From: Bacteroidaceae bacterium | GTDB lineage: Bacteria; Bacteroidota; Bacteroidia; Bacteroidales; Bacteroidaceae | Length of the DNA: 64,000 nucleotides | Assembly: GCA_024398475.1 (NCBI GenBank) | Contig: JAKSJB010000008.1 | Span: 1-64,000 of the forward strand | Direction of reading: 5' to 3' | Shown: piece by piece, positions 17,042 to 26,007 of the stretch | Position numbering within the stretch: the first letter of the stretch is position 1 | Layout of the letters: every line of letters starts with the position of its first letter | Translations under genes and position numbers: made by a program | Notes under the pieces: model-generated | Told to the model about the DNA's origin: nothing | Seen by the model: the letters and a program-made list of their open reading frames with translations, nothing else | Databases searched by the model: none

Positions 17042-18322
17042 ATGGAAAGAGATAATGAAATTTTCTCATTGATTGAACGTGAACATCAGCGTCAGTTGAA
17101 GGGAATCGAACTCATCGCCAGTGAAAACTTCGTCAGTGATCAGGTAATGCAAGCAATGGGATCTTGCCTTACAAACAAGTATGCTGAAGGTTATCCAGGC
17201 AAGCGTTACTATGGCGGTTGCGAAGTTGTAGATATCGTGGAAAGTCTTGCTATAGAACGTATCTGTAAGTTGTTCGGTGCAGAGTATGCTAATGTTCAGC
17301 CACACTCAGGTGCACAGGCAAATGCAGCTGTATTACTTTCTGTATTGAAACCAGGTGATACTTTCATGGGGCTGAACCTTGATCACGGAGGTCACCTTTC
17401 TCATGGCAGCCACGTAAATACAAGTGGCATTCTCTACAACCCAATTGGTTACAATCTCAATCCAGATACTTGTCGCGTTGATTACGACGAAATGGAGAAA
17501 CTTGCTCTTCAGCACAAGCCAAAGTTAATTATCGGTGGTGGTTCTGCGTACAGCCGTGAATGGGATTATGCACGTATGCGTAAGATTGCTGACGAGGTAG
17601 GTGCTCTTCTCATGATTGACATGGCTCACCCTGCAGGTCTTATTGCTGCTGGTTTGCTTGACAACCCTCTCAAGTATGCTCACATCGTTACTTCAACTAC
17701 TCACAAGACTCTCCGTGGTCCTCGTGGTGGTATTATCCTCTTGGGTAAGGACTTCGACAACCCATGGGGCCTTACTACTCCTAAGGGTGAAATCAAGAAG
17801 ATGTCTGCTATACTCAATTCTGCCGTATTCCCAGGTCAGCAGGGTGGTCCGCTCGAACATGTAATTGCTGCTAAGGCTGTTGCATTCGGTGAGGCACTTA
17901 CTCCTGCATTCAAGGAATACCAGACTCAGGTCAAGAAGAATGCTGCAGTATTGGCTCAGGCTCTCATGGATAAGGGATTCAACGTTTGTTCTGGTGGTAC
18001 AGACAATCACTCTATGCTGGTTGACCTTCGTTCAAAGTATCCTGATCTTACCGGTAAGGTTGCTGAAAAGGCTTTGGTTGCTGCTGACATCACTGCTAAC
18101 AAGAACATGGTTCCATTCGACAGCCGCAGTGCTTTCCAGACAAGCGGTATCCGTCTCGGTACTCCTGCTATAACTACACGTGGTGCCAAGGAAGACCTTA
18201 TGCTTGAAATTGCAGATATGATTGAGACTGTTCTCAATGCGCCTGAAGATGATGCAGTAATTGCACGAGTTCGTTCACACGTAAATGAACTGATGAGCAA
18301 TTATCCAATCTTTGCATGGTAA
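17042..18322 (+). CDS. glyA: Serine hydroxymethyltransferase
   Basis: A PLP enzyme interconverting serine and glycine while charging tetrahydrofolate with a one-carbon unit. At 426 residues it has the normal length. The PLP lysine is Lys222 in [13 protein letters not shown]. Other signatures are [24 protein letters not shown] and [20 protein letters not shown] -7 box at 16982-16989 with a weak -33 region would place the transcript start near 16996. A terminator follows at 18337. Confidence 0.96.
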   Translation: MERDNEIFSLIEREHQRQLKGIELIASENFVSDQVMQAMGSCLTNKYAEGYPGKRYYGGCEVVDIVESLAIERICKLFGAEYANVQPHSGAQANAAVLLSVLKPGDTFMGLNLDHGGHLSHGSHVNTSGILYNPIGYNLNPDTCRVDYDEMEKLALQHKPKLIIGGGSAYSREWDYARMRKIADEVGALLMIDMAHPAGLIAAGLLDNPLKYAHIVTSTTHKTLRGPRGGIILLGKDFDNPWGLTTPKGEIKKMSAILNSAVFPGQQGGPLEHVIAAKAVAFGEALTPAFKEYQTQVKKNAAVLAQALMDKGFNVCSGGTDNHSMLVDLRSKYPDLTGKVAEKALVAADITANKNMVPFDSRSAFQTSGIRLGTPAITTRGAKEDLMLEIADMIETVLNAPEDDAVIARVRSHVNELMSNYPIFAW

Positions 18323-18336
18323 ATCAATAACTATAC

Positions 18337-18376
18337 AACCACTCCCTTCAATAAGTGATGGGGGTGGTTTGTTTTT
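18337..18376 (+). terminator. Intrinsic terminator of glyA
   Basis: AACCACTCCC and GGGGGTGGTT form a hairpin with one mismatch and a 20-nt internal part, followed by TGTTTTT. It lies 15 bp after the glyA stop. Confidence 0.7.
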
Positions 18377-18380
18377 ATGA

Positions 18381-18406
18381 AGTCAACAAGTCAACAGGAC
18401 TACGAG
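18381..18406. repeat. Short inverted copy of the 8-bp repeat family
   Basis: AGTCAACAAGTCAACAGGAC is the reverse complement of the GTTGACTTGTTGACT words that make up the tract at 370-550. It is followed by CCAAAGGCTAATGGC words of the other intergenic repeat class before the rlmN start. Confidence 0.45.
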
Positions 18407-18461
18407 ACAATCAATTAAGGTGCCAAAGGCTAATGGCTGATGGCTAAAAGTTAAATAACGC

Positions 18462-19505
18462 ATGGACAAACAACCTCTATTAGGTCTTACACTTCAGCAG
18501 TTGCAGGAGATTGCCGCTGAACTGAATATGCCCCGCTTTACGGCAAAGCAGATGATTCAGTGGCTATACCAGAAGAATATCATGAGTATTGACGAAATGA
18601 CAAATATCTCCAAGACATGCCGAGAGAAACTTTCCGAGAAATATATCGTTGGGCGTTCCATGCCTATGGAAACTCAGGTGTCACAGGACGGAACGGTGAA
18701 ATATCTGTTTCCGACACTTGATGGTCATTTTGTTGAGACTGTTTATATTCCAGATCATGAAAGAGCAACTCTCTGCGTGTCATCACAGGTGGGTTGCAGG
18801 ATGAACTGCGAATTCTGCCAGACTGGCAAGCAGGGATTCAACGGAAACCTGTCTGCTGCTGACATACTGAATCAAATCTATACGGTCAATTCAAGTCTAT
18901 TGGCTGAAAAGAATGCTGGATTGACAAATATAGTGTTTATGGGTCAGGGCGAACCTTTGGACAACTATGATTCTGTTAAACTGTCCATAGACTGTCTTAC
19001 GGCTGAATACGGTTGGGCTTGGAGTCCAAAGCGCATAACCGTATCTACCATAGGATTAAAGAAAAATCTTGCACGCTTCCTCAGGGAAACGGAGTGTCAG
19101 CTTGCTGTAAGTCTGCACTTCCCATTACATGAGCAGCGTCTTCAATATATGCCTGCTGAAAAACAGTTTGCAATAGAAGATATCGTATCGTTGCTGAGCC
19201 AGTATGACTGGAGCCATCAACGCCGACTCTCTTTCGAATATACCATGTTTGACGGAGTCAATGATTCTACGGTATTTGCAAAGGAACTCGTACGTCTTTT
19301 GCGCAACATACCTTGCAGGGTAAACCTAATTCCGTTTCATCAGATTGAAGGTACTCAACTCATTCCTACTCCGATGCCTCGTATCATTGCTTTCCGTGAT
19401 TATCTTACCAAGCACGGTGTATATACCACTATACGTACATCACGTGGTCAGGATATAGATGCTGCCTGCGGAATGCTGACGACAAAAAAGAATGAACAGG
19501 GTTGA
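18462..19505 (+). CDS. rlmN: Dual-specificity 23S rRNA A2503 / tRNA A37 C2-methyltransferase RlmN
   Basis: A radical SAM methyltransferase of 347 residues. The iron-sulfur cysteines are Cys112, Cys116 and Cys119 in CRMNCEFC. The SAM-binding GQGEPLDN and the substrate-side segments (VSLHFPLHEQR) are present. The catalytic cysteine near the C-terminus (DAACGML, about residue 338) is present too. Its stop overlaps a weak upstream start of the next frame, but the next gene probably starts at 19541. Confidence 0.94.
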   Translation: MDKQPLLGLTLQQLQEIAAELNMPRFTAKQMIQWLYQKNIMSIDEMTNISKTCREKLSEKYIVGRSMPMETQVSQDGTVKYLFPTLDGHFVETVYIPDHERATLCVSSQVGCRMNCEFCQTGKQGFNGNLSAADILNQIYTVNSSLLAEKNAGLTNIVFMGQGEPLDNYDSVKLSIDCLTAEYGWAWSPKRITVSTIGLKKNLARFLRETECQLAVSLHFPLHEQRLQYMPAEKQFAIEDIVSLLSQYDWSHQRRLSFEYTMFDGVNDSTVFAKELVRLLRNIPCRVNLIPFHQIEGTQLIPTPMPRIIAFRDYLTKHGVYTTIRTSRGQDIDAACGMLTTKKNEQG

Positions 19506-19540
19506 TATGTTATCGCCCATCAGATAATAAATTAGTCGCT

Positions 19541-20587
19541 ATGAATAAGATAATACATGTAATTATAGTTTGTCTTGCTGTGGTTCTGCTTGCTTCCTGT
19601 ACGGTCGACAAGGCTGACAGGGTACAGCACCGCCATCGCACTCAGTCGATACTCGTACCGTCTTCAAGCGGAAATCCGTATGAAGTGATGATCGTGGCTG
19701 AGGATTCCATCTGGAACGGTTATGCAGGAAAGGCATTGCGTGAGGTTATGGAACGTCCTATGCCTATGCTTCCACAGGAAGAACCGATGTTTCATGTGAG
19801 TCATGTAGATCATAAGCACTATGATCGTATAACCAATCTGTTCAGAAACATCATCGTTCTTGAAGTAAGTCCTTATTCTACTGAGGCTCACATTGGATTG
19901 CAACGCGACCTGTTTTCTTCGCCTCAGTTGATAATGGAAGTGAAGGCTCCTTCACACCGCGAACTGTCATCGTTCATAACTGAACAGACTCAGTATTTCC
20001 TAAACTATCTGTCGGTTGAGGAACTGAACCGCAGTGCTGCAATACTTGAGGAACAGCATAATGCAAAATTCAACAAGGCTGTACAGGAGATGTTCGGATG
20101 CGAAATCTATATACCTACCGAACTGATGAAGATTAAGAAAGGTGAGAATTTCCTATGGGCTACAAACGACGGGACAAACGTGATTCAGAACGTGTGTGTA
20201 TATAGTTATCCATACGTATCGGAGAAGGTGTTCACTCGTAAATCATACATTGCATTGCGTGATACTTTCATGAAGCGCAACATTCGCGGCATCAAACCTG
20301 AACAGTATATGTTCACCAACAGTGAGTTCGTGAAGGTAAAGAACATAAACAAGCAGGGACATTATGCTCAGGAGGCACGCGGACTTTGGGAAATGCAGAA
20401 CGACATGATGGGCGGACCTTTCATCTCTCACTCTCAAGTCGATACCGTAAACAATAGGGTTATCGTTGCTGAAGGTTTCGTATATGCCCCAGACAAAATG
20501 AAGAGAACTATACTGCGCCGATTGGAGGCAGCACTTTATACTTTAAAATTACCAACATCAAAAACTGAATCAAATGAGAAAAATTAA
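19541..20587 (+). CDS. DUF4837 family lipoprotein
   Basis: A 348-residue Bacteroidota protein with a lipoprotein signal peptide (MNKIIHVIIVCLAVVLLASC, lipobox LASC). The body, with SSGNPYEVMIVAEDSIW, the NIIVLEVSPYSTEAHIGLQ segment and RGLWEMQNDMMGGPFISHS, matches DUF4837. The start at 19541 is chosen because the signal peptide begins there, although the frame is open to 19502. It overlaps pdxA by 14 bp. The function is unknown. Confidence 0.8.
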   Translation: MNKIIHVIIVCLAVVLLASCTVDKADRVQHRHRTQSILVPSSSGNPYEVMIVAEDSIWNGYAGKALREVMERPMPMLPQEEPMFHVSHVDHKHYDRITNLFRNIIVLEVSPYSTEAHIGLQRDLFSSPQLIMEVKAPSHRELSSFITEQTQYFLNYLSVEELNRSAAILEEQHNAKFNKAVQEMFGCEIYIPTELMKIKKGENFLWATNDGTNVIQNVCVYSYPYVSEKVFTRKSYIALRDTFMKRNIRGIKPEQYMFTNSEFVKVKNINKQGHYAQEARGLWEMQNDMMGGPFISHSQVDTVNNRVIVAEGFVYAPDKMKRTILRRLEAALYTLKLPTSKTESNEKN

Positions 20588-21674
20588 AGTCGGAATAACA
20601 CATGGTGATATCAATGGAGTTGGATATGAAGTAATCCTTAAAACTTTCGAACCAGAGGAGATGACAAATCTGTGTACTCCTATAGTATATGGATCTCCAA
20701 AGGTTGCAACATATCATAAGAAGTCGTTTGAATGTCAGACAAACTTCGCTGTCAAGAATTCTGCAGGTCAGGCTGACGAAGGTCTTCTCAATATTGTCAA
20801 TTGCTTTGGTGATGAAGAAATCAAGATTGATATGGGTAAGTCAACTGAGGATGCAGGCAAGGCTGCATATGTTGCCCTTGAATGTGCATTGGATGAATAT
20901 GCAAAGGGGGAATTCGATGTTTTGGTCACTGCTCCTATCAACAAGAACAACATTCAGCGCGACGGATTCCGTTTCCCAGGACATACTGAATATATTGAAG
21001 AAAAAGCCGGTGAGGGAAACAAGGCTCTTATGATATTGATGAAAGGTGGTCTCCGTGTGGCTTTGGCTACTACGCATCTGCCAATCAGTAAGGTTTCTTC
21101 TGCCATTACCCGTGACTTGCTTATTGAGAAACTTACTATTCTCAACAACTCACTTCACCGAGACTTCATGATTGACAATCCTCGTATTGCCGTTCTTTCA
21201 CTCAATCCTCACTGTGGTGATGGCGGTCTGCTGGGCAAGGAGGAACATGAAATTATTGAACCGGTAATACAGGAAATGTTTGATAAGGGTATTCGCTGTT
21301 TCGGTCCATATCCTGCTGATGGATTCTTCGGTTCAGGCAACTACAGTCATTTTGATGCAATCCTTGCCATGTATCACGATCAGGGACTTGCTCCGTTTAA
21401 GGCTCTTGCTATGGATGATGCTGTAAACTTCACTGCTGGATTACCTATCATTCGTACATCACCTGCTCACGGTACTGCTTTTGACATTGCAGGAAAGGGT
21501 GAAGCAAACGAAGGTTCTTTCCGTCAGGCTGTATATTCAGCAATCGATATATACCGCAACAGACGCTCTTACGATGAGGCTCACAGTCGTCCGCTTCAGA
21601 GACAGTATTACGAGAAACGTGATGACAGCGATAAACTGAAACTCGATCAGATCACAGAGGACGATACCTTGTAG
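20574..21674 (+). CDS. pdxA: 4-hydroxythreonine-4-phosphate dehydrogenase
   Basis: Oxidises 4-phosphohydroxy-threonine in the DXP-dependent pyridoxal phosphate pathway. The 366-residue protein begins MRKIKVGITHGDINGVGYEVILK, the PdxA nucleotide-binding start. It keeps the metal-ligand histidines in FPGHTEYIEE, YHDQGLAPFK and SPAHGTAFDIAG. It is translationally coupled to DUF4837 (14-bp overlap) and followed 5 bp later by the membrane protein that opens the lipid module. Confidence 0.94.
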   Translation: MRKIKVGITHGDINGVGYEVILKTFEPEEMTNLCTPIVYGSPKVATYHKKSFECQTNFAVKNSAGQADEGLLNIVNCFGDEEIKIDMGKSTEDAGKAAYVALECALDEYAKGEFDVLVTAPINKNNIQRDGFRFPGHTEYIEEKAGEGNKALMILMKGGLRVALATTHLPISKVSSAITRDLLIEKLTILNNSLHRDFMIDNPRIAVLSLNPHCGDGGLLGKEEHEIIEPVIQEMFDKGIRCFGPYPADGFFGSGNYSHFDAILAMYHDQGLAPFKALAMDDAVNFTAGLPIIRTSPAHGTAFDIAGKGEANEGSFRQAVYSAIDIYRNRRSYDEAHSRPLQRQYYEKRDDSDKLKLDQITEDDTL

Positions 21675-21679
21675 TCATC

Positions 21680-22750
21680 ATGAGCAATAAGTCAAGAAAC
21701 ATATTCTTTGCATTCGGAATCATAGCAGTCATTGTTATGATTCTGACGTTTAAGGTGAGTTTTGCCGAGATATGGGAAGATATCTGTCTCACCGGACATT
21801 GGTTCGTCCTAATTCTGGGTATGTGGCTTGTATTGTATGTGCTCAACACTCTTACATGGCGTACTATCATACTTGGAAGCGGAGAATGTCCGATACCTTT
21901 TCTTAAGTTGTGCAAGGTGACAATCAGCGGTTTTGCGCTTAACTATGCTACTCCAGCAGGTCTTATGGGGGGTGAACCTTATAAAATTATGGAACTGTCT
22001 CCATATATTGGACGAGAACGTGCCACTTCTTCGGTACTTCTGTTTGCCATGATGCATATTTTTGCCCATTTCTGGTATTGGCTTACAGCCGTAGTTTTGT
22101 TTTTGGGATTCGTAATTATGGGTGTGATTGAGTTTGACCTTCAGATGAAAATTATCATTCCGCTGATTGCTCTGTTCAGTTTCACCGGTATATATCTATT
22201 TGTAAAGGGGTATAAAAACGGAATTGTAATCAAACTCATTCATGTTGTGGGGAAGTTGCCTTATTGCAGGAAATGGAGTTGCAGGTTGCTTGAAAACCAT
22301 ACAGAGGAACTGAACAACATAGACCGTCAGATTGCAGAACTTCAGGGACAGAACAAGTACAGTTTCTATGGTTCGTTCTTCCTTGAATACGCAGGACGTA
22401 TTCTTCAATCGTTTGAAATATTCATAATGCTCTGTCTTGTCGGTATTCAGGGATCATACATTCAACTGTTTGTTTACTCTGTCATCATTCTTGCTTTTAC
22501 ATCTCTCTTTGCTAATCTTCTATTCTTTATGCCATTGCAGATTGGCGGTCGTGAGGGTGGTTTTGCCATGTCAACTGTAGCAATGAAGATGGTGGGGGAA
22601 TCTGGACTGCTGCTCACTCTTCAGGAAGCCATGACCATAGCTGTTTTCATAAGCATTATCTGCCGTGTCAGGGAAATTGTGTGGACATCCATAGGTATGT
22701 GTATGATGAAGATAGGTACTAAGGTTACGAATAAATCATATAAGATATGA
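21680..22750 (+). CDS. Flippase-like lysylphosphatidylglycerol synthase TM domain protein
   Basis: A 356-residue polytopic inner-membrane protein with about eight predicted helices (for example 8-25, 38-58, 117-140, 148-170, 226-250, 256-285 and 310-335). It carries the UPF0104/AglD-like hallmarks, such as TWRTIILGSGECPIPFLKLCKVTISGFALNYATPAG as adjoining pieces, and the late LPLQIGGREGG-type loop (seen as MPLQIGGREGGF). The family includes the MprF flippase domain and is often coupled to lipid or glycan synthesis. It overlaps the next gene by 4 bp (ATGA), so it probably serves the lipid made by the triple-fusion enzyme. Confidence 0.75.
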   Translation: MSNKSRNIFFAFGIIAVIVMILTFKVSFAEIWEDICLTGHWFVLILGMWLVLYVLNTLTWRTIILGSGECPIPFLKLCKVTISGFALNYATPAGLMGGEPYKIMELSPYIGRERATSSVLLFAMMHIFAHFWYWLTAVVLFLGFVIMGVIEFDLQMKIIIPLIALFSFTGIYLFVKGYKNGIVIKLIHVVGKLPYCRKWSCRLLENHTEELNNIDRQIAELQGQNKYSFYGSFFLEYAGRILQSFEIFIMLCLVGIQGSYIQLFVYSVIILAFTSLFANLLFFMPLQIGGREGGFAMSTVAMKMVGESGLLLTLQEAMTIAVFISIICRVREIVWTSIGMCMMKIGTKVTNKSYKI

Positions 22751-25230
22751 AACTGAGTTTTGCTATATTGGCAGCAGGGGAGGGCAGTCGTCTTCAAAAC
22801 GAAGGGGTTGCATTGCCTAAACCTTTGGTGAAGGTTGACGGTGAAGCCATGATTGACCGACTCATCCGTATATTCATGAACAACGGGGCTGACGAAATAG
22901 CAATCATTACAAATGACCTTACGGACATGACTCAGCAGCATATTAATGAACTGATTGCGACAGGATTGCCTATCCGGCTTAAAGTGAAGACAACACCTAG
23001 TTCGATGCATAGTTTCTATGAGATTATGCCGCTGCTTGGGGAGGGTAAGTTCTGTCTGACTACGGTTGATACAATCTTCCAGGAGGATGAATTCCGTCGG
23101 TACATTGATGAGTTCCGCAGATTTGAAGGTGACGGAATGATGGCTGTAACAGATTTCATAGATGACGAAAAACCATTATACATATCTACTGATGATGAAT
23201 TGAGCATCACTGGTTTTCATGATGATGCTGATGAATCCTACAGATTTATTTCTGGTGGTATATATTGCCTGAACTCCAAGTGCTTTCCAATACTTTCGAG
23301 ATGTATTGAAAGTGGAATGTCGCGTATGCGCAATTTCCAACGTCAGCTTGTGGCGGACGGACTAAAACTGAGGGCTTATCCTTTTTCCAAGATTCTCGAT
23401 GTGGATCATGCCGATGACATCCGTAAGGCAGAACAGTTCCTGAACGAAGAATCTCATGGACATAAAAAGGTTCTGATGATATACAGGGCAAGGGAGTTTT
23501 CTCCAAATATGGAGAACTATGATGCTGACATACTGAATGCTGTGGGAAAAATACTGAAAGAACATGGGGCTGTCGTGAAGTATGTTCATGAGGAAGATTT
23601 CCAATCTGTAATGTGTGGCGATGACGTGGTTGCACACATGTGCCGACGGGATTCTTCATTACAGTTGCTGATGGAAATGGAATCCAAGGGAACATGCATA
23701 ATCAATACTCCTCAGTCAATCGCTAACTGTTCACGTGAGTGCTTTGTACGGCTTTTTGATGAGGCTGGTATTCCGCAACCCAAACAATATAATGCAGATA
23801 ATCTTCAGTTTCCATTATGGCAGAAGAACAGGATGGGGTGGACCTGCCGAAAGGACGACGTGCGTCTTATACACTCAAGTGAAGGGGTTGTCGCTTCTTC
23901 TGACTTTATGTATGTGGAACATATTGAAGGTAATCTAATAAAGTTCTATGGAGTGCGTTCTGCGGACTTCTTTTTCTGGAAATATGCTGACGGTCAGCAG
24001 GTAAAGTTCGGTTCACCAGTGGATAATGCTCCTGATTCAAAATTCAGTTTCTCGGAAGATATGCTGAAATCTGTATGTAGGCAGGCGGCTGATATAATTG
24101 GTATTGAGGCTTACGGAGGGGATTGTATTATCAGTGAAAACGGAGAAATACGTATTATTGACTTTAATGATTGGCCATCGTTTAGAATGTGCAGGGATGG
24201 TGCAGCAGAAAAGATTGCTGCCGTCATACTTTCACGACTTGATGCTTCCTGTGTGGATATGGTTTTCAATGATAATGATATTCCGGACAGTACACGGCAG
24301 GAAAGGCATGGTAAGGAACGATACATAAAATCTACTGATACGGAAGAATGGCTCGACACGGTATTCACACGTCCAATTGGATTACTTTGGGCTAAGTTCT
24401 TCAATCTTTTCGGTATTCATCCGAACGTGATTACCATACTTTCAATCATCATAGGTGCTTCTTCGTCATTTTTCTTTTATCATTCTTCAGATACACGACA
24501 GGGACTCCTCTTCAATGTCATAGGTGTATTGCTGCTTATGTGGGCAAACTTCTATGACTCTGCTGACGGACAGTTGGCACGAATGACAGGAAAGAAGTCA
24601 CGTCTGGGAAGAATTCTAGACGGTGCAGCAGGTGATATATGGTTTATATGCATATATTTTGCACTCATGCTGCGAATTGGTTCACGTTTCACCTACTCCG
24701 GTTGGCAACATTACGTGGCATGGGCAATATTGTTTGCGGTCATTTTATTCAACGGATTGGTATGCCATGCACGTCAGTGTGGCTTGGCTGACTACTATCG
24801 CAACATACACCTGTTCTTCCTGAAAGGGAAGGAGGGTAGTGAACTGGACTGTTATGCCCAGCAGTCGGCTATCTACAGACAGACATCATGGAAGCAGGAA
24901 CCCTTGTGGAAGTTTTTCCTATGGTTTTATGTACGATACACTCATTCACAGGAATCTCAGACTCCGCATTTCCAGAGTCTTATGAAATCTTTACGACAGA
25001 CCTATGGTGATTCTATCCCTCAGAATGTACGTCAGGATTTCCTCCGTCAGAGTCTTCCGCTTATGAAGTGGACAAACATACTGACTTTCAACACACGTGC
25101 CATCGTTCTATATATATCTTGTCTTATCGACTATCCTGAATATTACATACTCTTTGAACTGACGGTAATGACGGGGATATATTTTTACATGAGATGGAAA
25201 CATGAACGGATAGAGGTCAAATTATTATGA
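22747..25230 (+). CDS. Triple fusion: nucleotidyltransferase, ATP-grasp and CDP-alcohol phosphatidyltransferase
   Basis: An 827-residue protein with three enzymatic parts. Residues 1-235 are a sugar-phosphate nucleotidyltransferase fold (AILAAGEGSRL, LPKPLVKVDGEAM, Asp-containing TTVDTIF). Residues about 240-510 are ATP-grasp-like (INTPQSIANCSRE, the FDEAGIPQP hinge, and the metal site in GEIRIIDFNDWPSF). From about 545 lies a membrane CDP-alcohol phosphatidyltransferase with D604xxD607G608xxA611R612, G621 and D625. The last catalytic Asp is at 630, one residue later than the usual x3 spacing. Archaeal inositol-phosphate cytidylyltransferases carry a similar nucleotidyltransferase plus CDP-alcohol transferase pair, but the ATP-grasp insert is extra. 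I infer synthesis of an unusual phospholipid head group (polyol, inositol-like or phosphonate). It overlaps both neighbours by 4 bp. Confidence 0.78.
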   Translation: MKLSFAILAAGEGSRLQNEGVALPKPLVKVDGEAMIDRLIRIFMNNGADEIAIITNDLTDMTQQHINELIATGLPIRLKVKTTPSSMHSFYEIMPLLGEGKFCLTTVDTIFQEDEFRRYIDEFRRFEGDGMMAVTDFIDDEKPLYISTDDELSITGFHDDADESYRFISGGIYCLNSKCFPILSRCIESGMSRMRNFQRQLVADGLKLRAYPFSKILDVDHADDIRKAEQFLNEESHGHKKVLMIYRAREFSPNMENYDADILNAVGKILKEHGAVVKYVHEEDFQSVMCGDDVVAHMCRRDSSLQLLMEMESKGTCIINTPQSIANCSRECFVRLFDEAGIPQPKQYNADNLQFPLWQKNRMGWTCRKDDVRLIHSSEGVVASSDFMYVEHIEGNLIKFYGVRSADFFFWKYADGQQVKFGSPVDNAPDSKFSFSEDMLKSVCRQAADIIGIEAYGGDCIISENGEIRIIDFNDWPSFRMCRDGAAEKIAAVILSRLDASCVDMVFNDNDIPDSTRQERHGKERYIKSTDTEEWLDTVFTRPIGLLWAKFFNLFGIHPNVITILSIIIGASSSFFFYHSSDTRQGLLFNVIGVLLLMWANFYDSADGQLARMTGKKSRLGRILDGAAGDIWFICIYFALMLRIGSRFTYSGWQHYVAWAILFAVILFNGLVCHARQCGLADYYRNIHLFFLKGKEGSELDCYAQQSAIYRQTSWKQEPLWKFFLWFYVRYTHSQESQTPHFQSLMKSLRQTYGDSIPQNVRQDFLRQSLPLMKWTNILTFNTRAIVLYISCLIDYPEYYILFELTVMTGIYFYMRWKHERIEVKLL

Positions 25231-25946
25231 AATATTTATTTTTCGATTACGGCGGTACGCTCGACACAAACGGCAGACACTGGAGTGAAGTACTTTGGCA
25301 GCAATATCTGGCTGAACTGGTACCCGTAGACAAGGAACAATTTCTTGACTGTTATGTCCTTGCAGAACGAAAGTTGAGTGCTGAATCAATCATTGATGCT
25401 GAAGACTCTTTCGTCAATGTATTAAGAAAGAAAGTGGGTGTCGAAACCAAGATGTTGGCAGCCAATGGTTATCTAAAGGTTGAGGAAGTGACACGCAGGT
25501 CGTATGTGGAGCATATATCTCTGCGATGTGACTATTATGTCCGCCATAACCTTGAACGTGTGAAACCGTTGCTTGCTCAACTGAATGAAAAGTACGGACT
25601 GGTACTTGTAAGCAATTTCTATGGTAACCTCGACTGTGTACTTAAGGACTATGGACTTGATTCCTACTTTTCTGATGTTGTAGAGTCGGCACAGGTGGGT
25701 GTGCGCAAACCTGATGCTGCTATTTACAGTATTGCCATGGAGCGAAATTCGGTAGAACCCGAACAATCGGTAATCATAGGCGATTCGATGAAAAATGACA
25801 TCAGGCCCGCTTCAATACTTGGTGCTACTTCTGTATGGCTTAAATGTGAAGGATGGGGAAGGGATAAATCTTCTGACAATGCAGACTCTTCACTTGCCTC
25901 ATATATAATAACGGACATAATGCAATTGTTGGAATTAGATTTATAA
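25227..25946 (+). CDS. HAD family phosphatase
   Basis: A 239-residue haloacid dehalogenase-type hydrolase. Motif I is FFDYGGTLDTNG (nucleophile Asp7), motif II is VLVSNF, and motif III/IV is VRKPDAAIY with IIGDSMKNDIRPA. The start overlaps the triple-fusion gene by 4 bp. Its place suggests it removes a phosphate from the lipid or head-group product of that enzyme, or from its precursor; this is inference from context only. A bidirectional terminator follows. Confidence 0.82.
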   Translation: MKYLFFDYGGTLDTNGRHWSEVLWQQYLAELVPVDKEQFLDCYVLAERKLSAESIIDAEDSFVNVLRKKVGVETKMLAANGYLKVEEVTRRSYVEHISLRCDYYVRHNLERVKPLLAQLNEKYGLVLVSNFYGNLDCVLKDYGLDSYFSDVVESAQVGVRKPDAAIYSIAMERNSVEPEQSVIIGDSMKNDIRPASILGATSVWLKCEGWGRDKSSDNADSSLASYIITDIMQLLELDL

Positions 25947-25956
25947 ATAAATATAA

Positions 25957-25984
25957 AAGGCAGATTCATCAGTGAATCTGCCTT
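25957..25984. terminator. Bidirectional intrinsic terminator
   Basis: AAGGCAGATTCA-TCAG-TGAATCTGCCTT is a perfect 12-bp hairpin between convergent genes (HAD phosphatase and porV). The flanks are A-rich on the left and TATACTTTT on the right. Confidence 0.85.
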
Positions 25985-26007
25985 ATACTTTTCAAATAGA
26001 TATTTTT

